A stretch of 64,000 nt of DNA, from the NCBI RefSeq assembly GCF_000226095.1, contig NC_016474.1:4836001-4900000 (forward strand), written 5' to 3'. A program made the position numbers and the translations under genes. This document shows positions 47,842 through 58,898 of the stretch, one piece after another. Below the pieces are notes generated by a model, which saw only the letters and a list, made by a program, of their open reading frames with translations, made no database searches and was not told where the DNA came from. The DNA is from Thermothelomyces thermophilus ATCC 42464 (Eukaryota; Ascomycota; Sordariomycetes; Sordariales; Chaetomiaceae). Each line of letters starts with the position of its first letter. Within the stretch, counting starts at the first letter, position 1.

Positions 47842-48290
47842 GATTGCAGTTCGACTCCGTGTGATCCCGGCGGCCTCGAAACATTGATTTCAAGAGTGGA
47901 AAAAAAAAATTGTTGCATTACTCTGCAGCGCAAGATTCAGGTAGGTACATTGCTTGTACTAATATTACTATGAGAACAGTTACGAACCGGGCAGTCGAAC
48001 GTCTCAGTCTTGCAGATTCTTTCCCTCCATCTGCTAATTATGACGCCGCAGTCCCAGCACCCGACTCCTTTGCATCTTTCAATTCCGGATATCCCCACTG
48101 AAGACCCGAAGGCAGGCACCGCACGTACCGAACTATCGTGAATATTTGTTTTCCGGGCAGTTGCCGCAGATACTTCATCAATCGATGTAGAAGGGAACAC
48201 CGACCGCTGAGCCCCACTGTGCATGATTGCATTCGCAGCCACTGCGATACTCCGAGAACAGCAGCCGACACCTCGACGGCCACGGCCAAC
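47842..48290. promoter_or_regulatory. Divergent promoter of SDR and FAD monooxygenase
   Basis: 449 bp between two start codons on opposite strands, so both genes probably share it. No clear operator repeat was seen. Confidence 0.5.
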
Positions 48291-49604
48291 ATGTATTCAC
48301 CGACGCGACAGGAGCCCCTCCACGTGGCAATCATCGGCGCGGGCATCGCCGGCGTCAGTGTGGCCCTAGGCTTGCAGGCTCGCGGCGTCTCGTACACCAT
48401 CTATGAGCGCGCCCCGGGTTTTCGAGAGATAGGGGCAGGCATCGGGTTCAGTCCCAACGCGGAGCATGCGATGAGGTCCCTGAACCCGGACATGTTCGCC
48501 GCGTACAGGCGGGTTGCCAACCCCAATGGAGAGGACTACTTCCAATGGGTGGACGGATATGAAACCAACGAGCTTATTTTCAAGCTGCATGTCGGCAAAG
48601 ACAGCTTCCTGGGCGGGCTCCGCAGCACCTTTCTCGACGAGTGGTCGCAGCTTATACCATCGAGCGCCGTGCAGTTCGACAAACACCTCGACACCATCAC
48701 GAAGCCCGCCCCCGACTCCCCATCGGACAAGCTGCTTATCCACTTCACGGACGGCACAACGGCCGCTGCCGACGCCATCGTCGGCTGCGACGGCATCCGC
48801 TCCCGCGTCCGCCAGCTGATCCTGCCCGAGCCGCCAGTCCGTCCGGGATACACGCAAAAGTTTTGCTTCCGGGCTCTCGCCCCGATGCCGGCCGCGGTGG
48901 CCGCGCTGGGCTACGCCCGCACCTCGACGCGCTTCATGTACAACGGCCCGGGGGCGCACCTCATCACGTACCCGGTTGCCAACAGCAGCCTCCTCAACAT
49001 CCTCGCGGTGCTTTCGGACCCGAGCCCCAGCTGGCCGCATCCGCACCACACGGCAGCGGGCAGCAAATCGGAGGTGACCGCCGCGTTTGCCGAGTGGTGC
49101 GGCGCTGCGCGGGCCATTGTCGGCTTGCTGCCTGACTCGGACGGCGGGAAGATGGACAAATGGGGGATCTTTGACCTGGCGGCGGATCCGGTGCCGCAGT
49201 ACCACGGCGGCAGGGTGTGCGTGGCCGGTGACGCGGCGCACGCGACAGGGCCGCACCTCGGGGCGGGAGCGGGGATGGGGATTGAGGACGCGCTGGTGCT
49301 GGGGGCGTTACTGGCGGAGGCCAATAAAAGATGGACGGGAGTGGAGAAAGACTCGGATGGCAAGGGGAGGCTGGTGGAGAAGGCATTGGAGGTGTATAAC
49401 GACGTGAGGTACCTCCGGACTCAGGAGGTGATCCATTCGACGAGGAAAGCGTGCGATTTGTTTCATTGGCGTGATCCTGACGTTGCAAGGGACCCAGAAG
49501 GGTTCGGCAAAGAGATCACAGAACTGTTTTATGAGATATGGAAATACGATGTCGACGGGATGGTGGAGAGGGCGGTGGCCAAGTTCGTTGAGACGGCTCT
49601 CTAA
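48291..49604 (+). CDS. FAD-dependent aromatic monooxygenase (salicylate hydroxylase-like)
   Basis: 437-aa intronless frame. The ATG at 48291 precedes the dinucleotide-binding strand directly; the longer frame opens with GTG. Rossmann motif IIGAGIAG (Gly16-x-Gly18-x2-Gly21), the DG motif region VGCDGIRSRVRQL, and the FAD-ribityl motif GDAAHATGPHLGAGAGMGIED (Asp314) occur in the order typical of class A flavoprotein monooxygenases. The nearest relatives by pattern are salicylate 1-monooxygenase-type enzymes, which hydroxylate aromatic acids using NAD(P)H and oxygen. Alternatives include tailoring hydroxylases of polyketide pathways. No signal peptide or membrane anchor is seen. The divergent reductase at 46484-47841 suggests a shared catabolic or tailoring step. 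Confidence 0.92.
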   Translation: MYSPTRQEPLHVAIIGAGIAGVSVALGLQARGVSYTIYERAPGFREIGAGIGFSPNAEHAMRSLNPDMFAAYRRVANPNGEDYFQWVDGYETNELIFKLHVGKDSFLGGLRSTFLDEWSQLIPSSAVQFDKHLDTITKPAPDSPSDKLLIHFTDGTTAAADAIVGCDGIRSRVRQLILPEPPVRPGYTQKFCFRALAPMPAAVAALGYARTSTRFMYNGPGAHLITYPVANSSLLNILAVLSDPSPSWPHPHHTAAGSKSEVTAAFAEWCGAARAIVGLLPDSDGGKMDKWGIFDLAADPVPQYHGGRVCVAGDAAHATGPHLGAGAGMGIEDALVLGALLAEANKRWTGVEKDSDGKGRLVEKALEVYNDVRYLRTQEVIHSTRKACDLFHWRDPDVARDPEGFGKEITELFYEIWKYDVDGMVERAVAKFVETAL

Positions 49605-50918
49605 GAGCTTGTTTTTTTCCCACAAGGAGCCCAAGCAAGCGGAGAGGACGGGCGGGTGAAGTTTACCACTATCGATACCGCTGGTTGGAACCAGCATCTT
49701 CGTACATCAAGAGAGTAGCCACGACTGACTATTAGCCCAGAGCCGGTTCTCGGAAGGGCTACCTAGCTGGAACTATATTGAAGTAACTGTTAGCCGCGCT
49801 GGGATCAACAATGGAACTCATAAGAAGATAACACAGCTCAAGCCAGCACTATTAATTAAGTGATCATTAAAGATCTTATATGCTGGACTATTAATTACCC
49901 AGCGAAGTTTGTCAGTTACAGTCTAGTATTGAAGATCCAGGTGCTAGCCTTCTGTTCACAGAGGCTCGGAGATACTTGGTGATCTGATAGCAGCAGTCTA
50001 TCTATGCGCTTCCCAGGAGCACATACTTGGACATAGATAGCATAGGTCATCCTCCATCAGCCATCTGCTGCCGAAGGGCCGCAAGCTTTCTGGGAGCTCC
50101 AGCAAAGTCGGTAAAGGGGTCGTTAAACAACTACCAGCGGCCTTCCTTGCCGCAAGAGGCGTCGAAAGCAGTACAGCATTCTCACATTGAGCACCTCGCG
50201 GATCTCGCTCCGCATGCCCTGTCAATCGAGGCTGGTAAACAGATGGAGATTGTGGCAGGAGCCTTTCACACGGAGGTACCAGAGGCAGCGCCACGATAGG
50301 ATCCTCACCTCGGCCTTGAGAACCTACCATATCACGATGTGGCCGTGATCGGGTTTGAGCTGCTGGCGAACGACTTCCACCCCTCCCGAGTCGGAGTGTG
50401 ACGCTCCTTGGGCGGCTCCTGTGTCTTGGCAGGGTCTCGGGGGATGGCGCGGACGCGGTCGCAGCATTCGCGGGCGCCATTGAAGAACAACAGTTCGCGA
50501 AGGACAAAGCGGTGTGCCAACGTCGTTCGTCGTCGGCGTCGCAGGGCGCTGGCGTTGGCGATGGCGAGGTAGGCGCAGGTCTCGCACCAGAGGTCCAAAG
50601 GCAGGCTGTGTGTTTTTCATTGAACTCATGTTGCGCGTGCGTCCGGGTCCAGGGTGGCATGGTGTGTTTGTAAGGATGACAAAACAACCTTCTCCTTGAA
50701 CGCGTGGGATGTTATGTCAGCTAATAGGTGAAAGACGGAGAGAATTTGGGTCCGACTCAGCACTGGGCTTCCGTCAGCAAACACCTCATTAAACAGCCAC
50801 ATCGGCCGGTAACATCTCCATAAGTGAGCGGGACAAAGGATTGGATGGTAGAGCAAGGGACCCGGAACTATCCATACATAGGTGTTCGGTGTGGCAGAGG
50901 ATCTTCTTACCGGGGATG
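49605..50918. other. Intergenic region with one coding-like fragment
   Basis: Mostly featureless. On the minus strand at about 50332-50610 one frame reads like a cysteine- and arginine-rich coding piece (LWCETCAYLAIANAS, then HRFVLRELLFFNGARECCDR), but it has no ATG, opens after a stop and has no recognisable partner exon. It may be a degenerate exon of an unknown gene. Confidence 0.35.
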
Positions 50919-51272
50919 TTATTCCCCTTCCCCCTTCTTGACCTTGACGCCCCGGTGCTGCAGCGCCCTGATCTCGGCGTCGGACCGCACCCGCAGCGCG
51001 CGGTACCTGGAGTGGAAGGTGGGGCTGCGCTTGATCCGGATGGTGCCCACGGCCTTCCTCGTCGGCGGCTCCAGCCAGATCTCGGCGGGGATCCCCATCA
51101 GGGGCATCGGCTTGCGGTGCTCGAGACGGCAGACGTCCTTGGCCCGGCGCGAGACGACGGGGGAGCCGTCGGCGGCCGTGCGCACGCGCGGGTCCAGCCG
51201 CTGCAGCACCATCTCGACCGTCGGAATCCCCGCCTCGTGGCTGGCGTTGGTGAGCTGGTACTTCGGTGTCAT
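50919..51272 (-). CDS. Small basic protein of unknown function
   Basis: 117-aa intronless frame with ATG start (51272) and TAA stop. The protein is rich in arginine and lysine (VRTAADGSPVVSRRAKDVCR, RIKRSPTFHSRYRALRVRSD) and ends in KKGEGE. Codon choice is GC-rich like the neighbouring genes, unlike random frames here, and the composition suggests an RNA-, DNA- or ribosome-associated role. No domain is recognised. There is no signal peptide or membrane segment. It is about 1 kb from the divergent histidine phosphatase gene. It may be an isolated exon, since upstream splicing cannot be excluded. Confidence 0.55.
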   Translation of the reverse strand: MTPKYQLTNASHEAGIPTVEMVLQRLDPRVRTAADGSPVVSRRAKDVCRLEHRKPMPLMGIPAEIWLEPPTRKAVGTIRIKRSPTFHSRYRALRVRSDAEIRALQHRGVKVKKGEGE

Positions 51273-52219
51273 GTCCGCATCGGCCGCCGGACAGAGAGGA
51301 AGCGACTGTGGCTCATGTGGTCGATCGCCATTTCTTTTTCGCTTTCACAAGTGTTTGAGGGTAGTATTCACATAGTCCTGAACGATCTTGTCCGACAGAG
51401 TAACGAGTCGGCACTCTCTCTCAATCTTTTATCTTGCGCTTGTCGGGTGTTCTCATTCTGGGACTCTCAACGGCTCCCTGCGGACCCTACCACACCATAA
51501 TTATAATTACGGACTACAAGGAGACGCATGTGAGGAAGGAACCTGACCGCCCCCACCCTCTCCCGCTGCGGTTCTCGGGCAGCGGAGTGCCGAGACCCGG
51601 CGAGACCCGCTCCGGTTCTGCCGCCGACTGCAAAAGCTCAGCGGGCGTCTCCGGTTTTACTCGGCTCTGGCCGATAATTAGAGCTCTAGCTCGCTTATCT
51701 GAACTGCCCCCACAGCACAGCACAGAATGCCCGCAAACTTCGTCCGAGGTTTGCGGAGCCAATCAATCGATAATGATGCCTGGAAATCACCAGCCATCTA
51801 CTGCGTAAATTAGGGTTTCCCGATTCCCTCAAGCAGGAGAACCTCCGACGTGAGGTATGAGCGAGCCCCGCAAGCCGCTGCACGCAGCATCCAATGGGCT
51901 CCGCGGAAGAGCAAGATGCAGCCATCTCCCCCGATCTCCGAGGAATTCGCCGGCGATTGAGTGTCGTAAGGGAAACAGGGTAGACTTCTCTACTTACGAT
52001 AACAAACAGGGCGGAGTGGGGTCAAGGGCTCGGCAAAGTCATAAACCGCAATTGCCCCTCTTTGCCATGCCATGCCCATACCAAGGACCAGCAGGCAGCC
52101 CACGGGAGCTTAGCTAGGTATCGACGTTGGAATTCGTCCCATCCTTCTCCTCCCTCACCTTTTTGCTCGAGTTGGTTCTTGGTCTTTGGGGGCACCCGGG
52201 CACCCAGGCACCCATCACA
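51273..52219. promoter_or_regulatory. Divergent intergenic region
   Basis: 947 bp between starts on opposite strands. A threefold GGCACCC-type repeat (52190-52213) lies directly before the phosphatase ATG, probably in its 5' UTR. No gene seen. Confidence 0.4.
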
Positions 52220-53790
52220 ATGCATACCTCGTCGGCAAGCCTGGTCCTCGCCGGGCTCGCGGCCACTGCTGCGGCCGAGACCATCCATGGCGCCCTCGTC
52301 TTTGCCCGTCACGGCGACCGTACGTAGCCATGCCGAGAGAGAGATGCAAGTCGAGAAGAAGTAGACACATTGACCTCACCCTCGCCATAGGCACGTCTAA
52401 GCACTATCCCAACTACGTGCTCACCCCCCTCGGCGCCCAGCAGGTCTTCCAGGTCGGCAGCTTCTACCGGAGCCGCTACCTCTCGTCGTCCTCGCCCCAG
52501 CGCATCCGAAACATCTCCGAGTTTGAGCACGTCCCGGCCCAGGTCTGGGCCAGCGCGCCCGACGCCTCCGTCCTGCTCAGCACGGCCAACGCGTTCCTGC
52601 AGGGCCTCTACCCCCCTCTAGGAGACATCAAGCCCTCCCTCGCCGCCCAGGACCTCGCCAACGGCACGTCGGTCGAGAGCCCCCTGAGCGGATACCAGTA
52701 CGTCACCCTGCACGGCATCAACGACGACTCCCCCGAGACCATCTGGATCAAGGGCGACGACAACTGCCCGGCCCTCAGCGCCGCCTCGGCCGACTTCATG
52801 GCCAGCGCCGAGTTCCAGACCCGGCTCGCCTCCACCCGCGACTTCTACCAGAGCCTGTACCCGTTCGTGAGCAACGTCTACTCCTCGGTCGGGGACCTGA
52901 GCTACGAGAAGGCGTACGACATCTTCGACGTCATCAACGTCGCCAAGATCCACAACGCCTCCTCGGCCGTCAAGGACGTCACCGACGAGCAGATGTTCCA
53001 GCTGCGCACCCTCGCCGACAGCGCCGAGTTCGGCCTCAACTTCAACGCCTCCCAGCCCGACCGCTCCCTGCACGCCCAGACCTTCGCCGCCTCGGTCCTG
53101 AACCACCTCAACCAGACCGTCACCTCGGCCGACCGCAACCCCAAGCTCACCCTGCTCGCCGGCAGCTACGACACCTTCCTGGCCTTCTTCGGCCTGACCG
53201 GCCTGGTAGACGTGTCTCCGGACTTTTACGGCCTGCCCGATTACGCGAGCACCATGGCCTTTGAGCTCTTCACCCCCGACGACGCCGACGCCGATGTCGA
53301 CGCCGACGCGGAGGGGCCGCTCGACCCGGACGCCCTGCAGGTCCGCTACCTCTTCCGCAACGGCACCGACGGCGCCCTGCGCGCCTTCCCGCTCTTCGGC
53401 CGCGCCGAGGCCGCCATGCCCTGGGCCGACTTCGTCCGCGCCGTGCAGGCCGTCGGCATCGACTCGGCCGCCGAGTGGTGCAGCCGCTGCCGGAGCCCGG
53501 CCGTGTTCTGCGCCGCGTATAACACCACCACCAACACCGGGGCCGTCTCACAGCGCGGCGGCGGCGGCGGCGAGGACACCGTCAGCAGGGGCTCCTGGAT
53601 CGCCGTCCTCGTCGTCATGGTCGTCGCCGTCGCCGGGAACCTCGTCTGCGCCGCCGTGTGGCTCGTCAGGAGCCGGCGCCTCAGGGCGGAGAAGAGGGCC
53701 GCGGCGGCGGCCGCGGCGGGGGTGGCCGGGGCGACGACCGTCTCGCGGGGCTCCGAGAGCGTGACGAGCTACGAGAAGCAGAGCGTCTGA
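52220..53790 (+). CDS. Membrane-anchored histidine acid phosphatase family protein
   Basis: 499 aa from exons 52220-52319 and 52391-53790. The 71-bp intron (donor GTACGT) interrupts the catalytic motif and splicing restores RHGDRT (residues 30-35), with the phosphohistidine His31. An N-terminal signal peptide spans about residues 1-19. The body shows the branch-2 histidine phosphatase fold with several N-glycosylation sites. The region expected to carry the HD proton-donor motif reads LLAGSYDTFLAFFGL: Asp294 is present but Tyr293 replaces the histidine. A transmembrane helix near residues 435-455 (WIAVLVVMVVAVAGNLVC) is followed by a basic, alanine-rich cytoplasmic tail, giving a type I membrane topology. 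It would remove phosphate from extracellular monoesters at the cell surface; activity is uncertain given the motif change. Confidence 0.87.
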
Positions 53791-55031
53791 GTCGCGCGAG
53801 CTGCCCTACTCGCGAATTGCCTGTCTACCACAAAGTTGTTATTACGAGAGAGATGATGACATGCCGTACGAAGATGGTGGTTATGCGGCATCCCAATGCA
53901 TTCTTTTCCTTTCTGGTTTGGTTTGAGCAACTGGCATGCTTGTCAATACAGAATTGAGTAATCATGGGTCCATACCTGTGAGACAATGAACATGTGGTTG
54001 GGGATTATTTTCGCCGGGTCTATTTCGCCATCAACCCTGTGCCTGTGACGCTGTATGAGCGCATCCACCGGCCCTCGGCTTCCGACAGGCGGTGATTTTT
54101 GTCTGTCTTGCATATCATCGCCGTGCCGTTATCGCGAAATAGATCCTTGCTTGGGCGGTCTGGAGCAGTAAGGTTAGGTCTGGGCGAGCGTCATAACCCA
54201 GATGGTGGCAATCACTTCAACAAGATATTAATTACTACACCTTGTTGTGATAATTATTCGGTTTACTCCTGAGCTTCTCCCGGGGATGTTCAGCCTAGGG
54301 AAGGTACGTGCTGACAGTGATAATTAGACCAGCTTGTTATATTAGATCATTGACACAGATGTAAGACGCGACTTTACATATTCTCCAGAGTGTGAACCTG
54401 CTCGCTTTGGGTTCTCGGGAACTGACGCTGTCCTATTGAGTACCTAATAATTACCCGGGTAGTTACCTTAGCTTCGAGAGAATTCCAGCAGCAAACCCTG
54501 GAGAGATTAGACGGTGCTCGAGTCAGAATCATCGAGTCGTCTTGATCTTGAACCCTTCCGGGGAAGAGCACGCCACTGATATTCACATTAATATTACACA
54601 TCAAGTCCAGAACTTGATATTCTGGATGCCGAATGTAGAAGGACACTGCCGCCATTCCTGGTGTCCTGACAGTATTGGGCGTTTGGTTAATTATTACAGC
54701 TAATTTAGGAACTCGGGACATTACCACGGCCACCAACAAGCGATTCTTCACAATCCAGAACCCAGTCTTTTCTAATTCATGTCCTTCTGCTCCTTGGCAC
54801 AGTAAGCTACAGTAATATATGAAGCTGCTTACGTTTTTTATGCGCACCGTTTCGCTCTATCTTTTAGGTGGATCATAGAGCACGCTCCGCTACAAGTATA
54901 CGTTTCAGCTCTCCTATTCGCTCCAGCCCTTAGCTTGATAAAGAAATGTTTCGAGGCTGAAATCCCTGACTGGATTAGTACAAGGCCGGTTGTTGAAGCG
55001 GATTGGAATGCATGCGTCCAGACATTAATTA
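53791..55031. other. No gene recognised
   Basis: 1.2 kb. The longest frame (54374-54847, minus) has mixed composition and no recognisable domain; I do not call it. Confidence 0.4.
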
Positions 55032-55445
55032 GAAGGCCATGTTGACGAAGTTAACCCCGTAGCCTTCTCGCCGGATGGGCAGCGGCTTGCTTCAGGCTCA
55101 AATGATGGGGTAATCAAGATCTGGGATACCACCTCGGGCAGCCGTGTCCAAACGTTTGATGTCGGTGAGTGCATAACCTATGTGTCATTTGACCAGAAGA
55201 GCCTCGGGTTGTTCACCAACGCCGGATATGTTAATATAGGTACAGTCTCTCTTGAAAATTCGACTGAACCGCATACTCCAGAGATGCAGTCTTAGGACTT
55301 GGGACAGGATCAATCATGGATTACTTGTAATTGTGAGAACGTCTGTGACGCGAGACCGCCCCAGCGGGACCAGTTGCGACCTGCCCAAGAGACACTTCGA
55401 TTTGTGCCGTGTACCCAGTGGGTTCCAGGCCAGTTACCTATATGA
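55032..55445 (+). pseudogene. Relic of the WD40 tail of a NACHT/NLR-type (HET-E-like) protein
   Basis: The frame from 55032 encodes GHVDEV, then VAFSPDGQRLASGSNDGVIK followed by IWDTTSGS, a textbook WD40 repeat. After it comes YVSFDQKSLGLFTNAGY, which is typical of the segment after the last repeat in fungal NWD/HET-E family proteins. The frame is interrupted by a TAG at 55293. Further homologous-looking sequence (DQSWITCNCENV) follows, then apparently continues in another frame. No NACHT domain, upstream repeats or start are present within the adjoining kilobase. This family underlies vegetative incompatibility and its repeats duplicate often, so stray pieces are common. Confidence 0.7.
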
Positions 55446-56798
55446 GGAACAGTCCCTTCTTGCATACTTACACTACATCGTCGAGTTGAAGTCATGGTTA
55501 AATAAGAAAGTTGCCGCAAAGCAATGTGGAAATGACCTAGTGGTAGCTCTGAGCGACTTCCGGAACGTGGAATTCAAAGCATTAAGGATGGATCGGCTAG
55601 TTGTGGAGATACAAATATTCGGACGTAGCTATATGCCGAGGAACGACAGGACTCAGATGTGAAGCGGAAGGGATGAAACTCAGGACCTTAATTACCTATC
55701 CCATTGACCCGGCCATGGACATCAACAATTACATCCCAGCTCACCCCGGGCAGGCTGAGACAGATTCGAATACGACGTATTGAGGCTTACGGTGTATGAC
55801 ATTGTCAAAGGTCCGGCGTTAGGACGAGAAGCTGCAGCACGAGCTGGCTGGCGAAGTGATCTTGGATCGAGGATTTGACCTTGAGCTTGTCCACGAAGAA
55901 GTGACGCACAATTCTATATTGAGCGAGGAGCACTGGAGTTTGTACCACTACGTTCAGCCCGCGACGTACAGTTTATTCCTTGATCGGTACAATGATTATT
56001 AATTACATGCTGGAAGCTCCAGCAGACTGTCTACATTAGTTACAGCATATTGAATACCATAGCCACTTTGATGGCTCATCAATGGAGATCCACAGCTCGA
56101 CAAGATTTGCATTCTCTCCGACTGATGGAATGAATGATGCATCGCCCACACTAGGGCAAGTTTCCGTTCAGGTGATTTGCCGCAATGTGGCAGAAGTCTT
56201 TCGGGAGAGCATTCGAGAATGAGTTTCAGCATCAGTCGAACCTTCGTATACTCGGAGATGTTACGACACCATACTGGAAACAAACGAGAAGGATCCGGAA
56301 TCGCTACCCTCGGTGAAATATGCAGTGGCTCGACCCTACAGATGTCCCGGTGGTCCCGATGCTCCAAAGTGCTCTTCTAGCAAAGGGCCTCGAGTGACGC
56401 GTTGGTCCTCATCCAAATCCCTGCGGAGCGATGACCCAACGCATCAAATGCCCTCGTGCCCGGAGAGGTCCATGTCATGAGGTGTCTCTAGAACCAAAGT
56501 TACAGTAATTATAGCGGGAAAAACAATTCGTCCCGGGTTCCAGTAGTCTGACATTCAGTCGTTTGTTATCAAGGGGGGGAGAGTAACAGGTAATTAACTC
56601 TAACCCAGAGATGGTACAACCATGCTCATCCCAACACAACGAGCAAGAACAAGCAGTCACCATTGAAATCTCGGCGATTTCTGACATTGACACGACAACG
56701 TCATTAATCTGGTGTTGTAATTAGTGCACATAATAGAGAGGCCAACCAGGACAACTGAGCTATTATTTAATTAGTCGGCCTACCTCGGCAGCGAATGA
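55446..56798. other. No gene recognised
   Basis: 1.35 kb with short frames only; part of it may be further decayed NLR sequence, but I cannot identify any motif. Confidence 0.4.
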
Positions 56799-58152
56799 TC
56801 AAGCCCCGAGACGGATGGCCTCCTGGGCCTCCAACAGCTGCAGATACAACCCCGCCACGTTCCACCTTGCATCGATGGTCCGAAACCCCTCGCGCAGGGT
56901 CCGGATGACGGCCGCAGCCTGCGGGGTCTGGCGGGGCGCGCGGATGAGGGCGCCGCAGACGCGGTAGGCGAAATACAACCCCCAGGGCGGTATGTCCTCC
57001 GGGTCGCGGCCCAGGAGGCACTGGCGCTCCACCAGGTTGGCGCTGATGCGGTCGGTGATCTGGTCCAGCACGACCCGCGCCCGCCGGGACCGCTCACTAG
57101 GCGGTGGCGCGTCGGGGGACGGCGGGTGGTCCGCGAGCCACGGCGTGTACAGGGCGACGAGCGTGCTTAAGTATGATTCATCAGACGGATCGGCACACTG
57201 ATGACGGGGTTTCACCATATCAAGAAGGTGTAATTATGTATTATTATTAGGGAGATGGGGTGGGAGAGAGAACAAGAAGGACCAACCTGTACACAAATGC
57301 GATCTGATCAAAGTCCGGACGGTCAATGTTCAGGGCCGCAGCCAGCATCGACTGCAGGGTACGGTCGAGCTGCATCCAGACGTCGTCGGGGATGGCGACG
57401 TCGCTGGCGAGGTAATGCAGGACCTGTCCGAGCAGTCGGCCGGCCTGGCACAGCAGGGAGAACTTGCTCATGTGACCCGTCATGGGAGAGGACAAGGTCG
57501 AGAGGTCCTCGGGTCGGACCGTCTGAGACAGCCGGGCGATTAACAGATAATTCCAGAGTTGGTACGGTGGAACATAACACTACAGTATAATACGGGAGAG
57601 GATGAAATCCAAAAAAAACCAACCTACCCCCTGGTCCCATGCGGCATCATCTGCGGGCAAGAAGTCGTCCAAGCCGGGATCGGAGGTAGCAAAGGGCCGC
57701 CCAGGACAGCCGATGCTCACAAATCTGGCAATTGGGAGAGGGTTATTATTCCTTGTGATTAGTGTACGTTGGATTACTCATAATGTAGGTATGCAATGTA
57801 TGTACGTTACTTATCAACAACAAGACATATCAGGGGAGTCGATTAAAAAAAAAAAAAAAAAGGAACGTACCGATCGAGAATGACAATGGCCCACCAGACC
57901 CTCCGCCGCTCCTCCACTTCGACCAGGGTCAGCACCTTGCGGCTCGGCACGGTGCGACTAACGTTGATGCCCAGGGCATGGGCGTACCGGGCACACAGCC
58001 CGATGGACAGGTAGACGGCCGGGTAGATGCCGTGGCCGAGCTCGTATAGGGCGATCAGGACGCCGGCCTGCAGGACGAGGATGGAGAAGGAGCTCTCGAC
58101 CTCTTGGTAGAAGTGCTTGGTGGCATAGTACAAGGGGGTGCGGGGGTCAGTG

Positions 58153-58183
<31 letters not shown>

Positions 58184-58898
58184 ACCCGGCGGCCGCTGCT
58201 GCTGCGGGCAAGCTGGTAACGAGCTTGAGGGCCAAGAGCAGCAGGGCCACGTCCGGGCGAGCGTGGGAGGCGGGCTGGAGATGGAGGTCGTAGAACCTCT
58301 TCTTGGAGATGAAGGGCATCCACTGGTGGATGTGGCGGAAGAAGCGGTCGGCGGTCGACCGGATCTCGTCCAGGCCGCCGAGGAGATGGAGGACCGAGGG
58401 CGGGACCGGCGTGGCGCCGTAGTACTGGTTTGGCCCGGTGTCCACCTGGCCGTACCGCAGCAGGTTTGGGTCGAGGAAGAGGATGGTCGGGAAGTCGACG
58501 GCCCGGCCCTCCGGCTGCTGGGGCTGCTGGGGCTGCTGGGGCTGCTGCTGGTCATCCTCTTCCGGGGACGGGTACCATCCCCGCTCGGCCGTCGACGGGG
58601 CCGGAGCGGCCGCCAGCGGCGTGCTATTTTCTTCCGACCGCCAGTAGTAATCACATACCCGGCCACGTCTGCCAGCAAATGAGATGAACGTTTCGGTCAA
58701 TGGTCAGTTAACTCCGCATCGTCCAATGTCCGAATCCAGGAGACCCCAGGGCGGGGCGCGGAGTTTGGTGTTTTGAGCTCACTTTGCGCACGAGGAGCAC
58801 TTGGGAAGTGCCTTGTCGCACCTTCTCTTGCGCGACCGGCAGGACTGGCATGCTTGCGGAGCCAGTTCGAGGCTCGATTCGCGACTGGGGGTCTGCAT
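56799..58898 (-). CDS. Zn2Cys6 fungal transcription factor, five exons
   Basis: 537-aa model: exons 58898-58783, 58668-57871, 57724-57628, 57522-57287 and 57165-56799. Introns one to three have good donors (GTGAGC, GTACGT, GTAGGT). The last intron's acceptor is the least certain: I used TTAAG because it keeps the phase. The Zn2Cys6 cluster is split by intron 1 and reads Cys17-x2-Cys20-x6-Cys27-x6-Cys34-x2-Cys37-x6-Cys44, with basic RSRKRR. A QQP-repeat linker follows, then the fungal transcription-factor regulatory domain (FFRHIHQWMPFISKKRFYDL, SIGLCARYAHALGINVSR, VEERRRVWWAIVILDR, FVSIGCPGRPFA). Such proteins bind CGG half-sites, and seven CGGCCG palindromes lie in the divergent promoter just upstream. 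It is probably a pathway-specific regulator of the adjacent SDR and perhaps the PKS, and may regulate itself. Confidence 0.88.

Noticed and set aside
49998-50687. 229-codon minus-strand frame
   Set aside because: Low-complexity S/P/R-rich translation; another frame over part of it looks more protein-like but is incomplete.
54374-54847. 157-codon minus-strand frame
   Set aside because: ATG-initiated but no recognisable domain, no coding-like composition bias and no neighbouring exons; left as intergenic.
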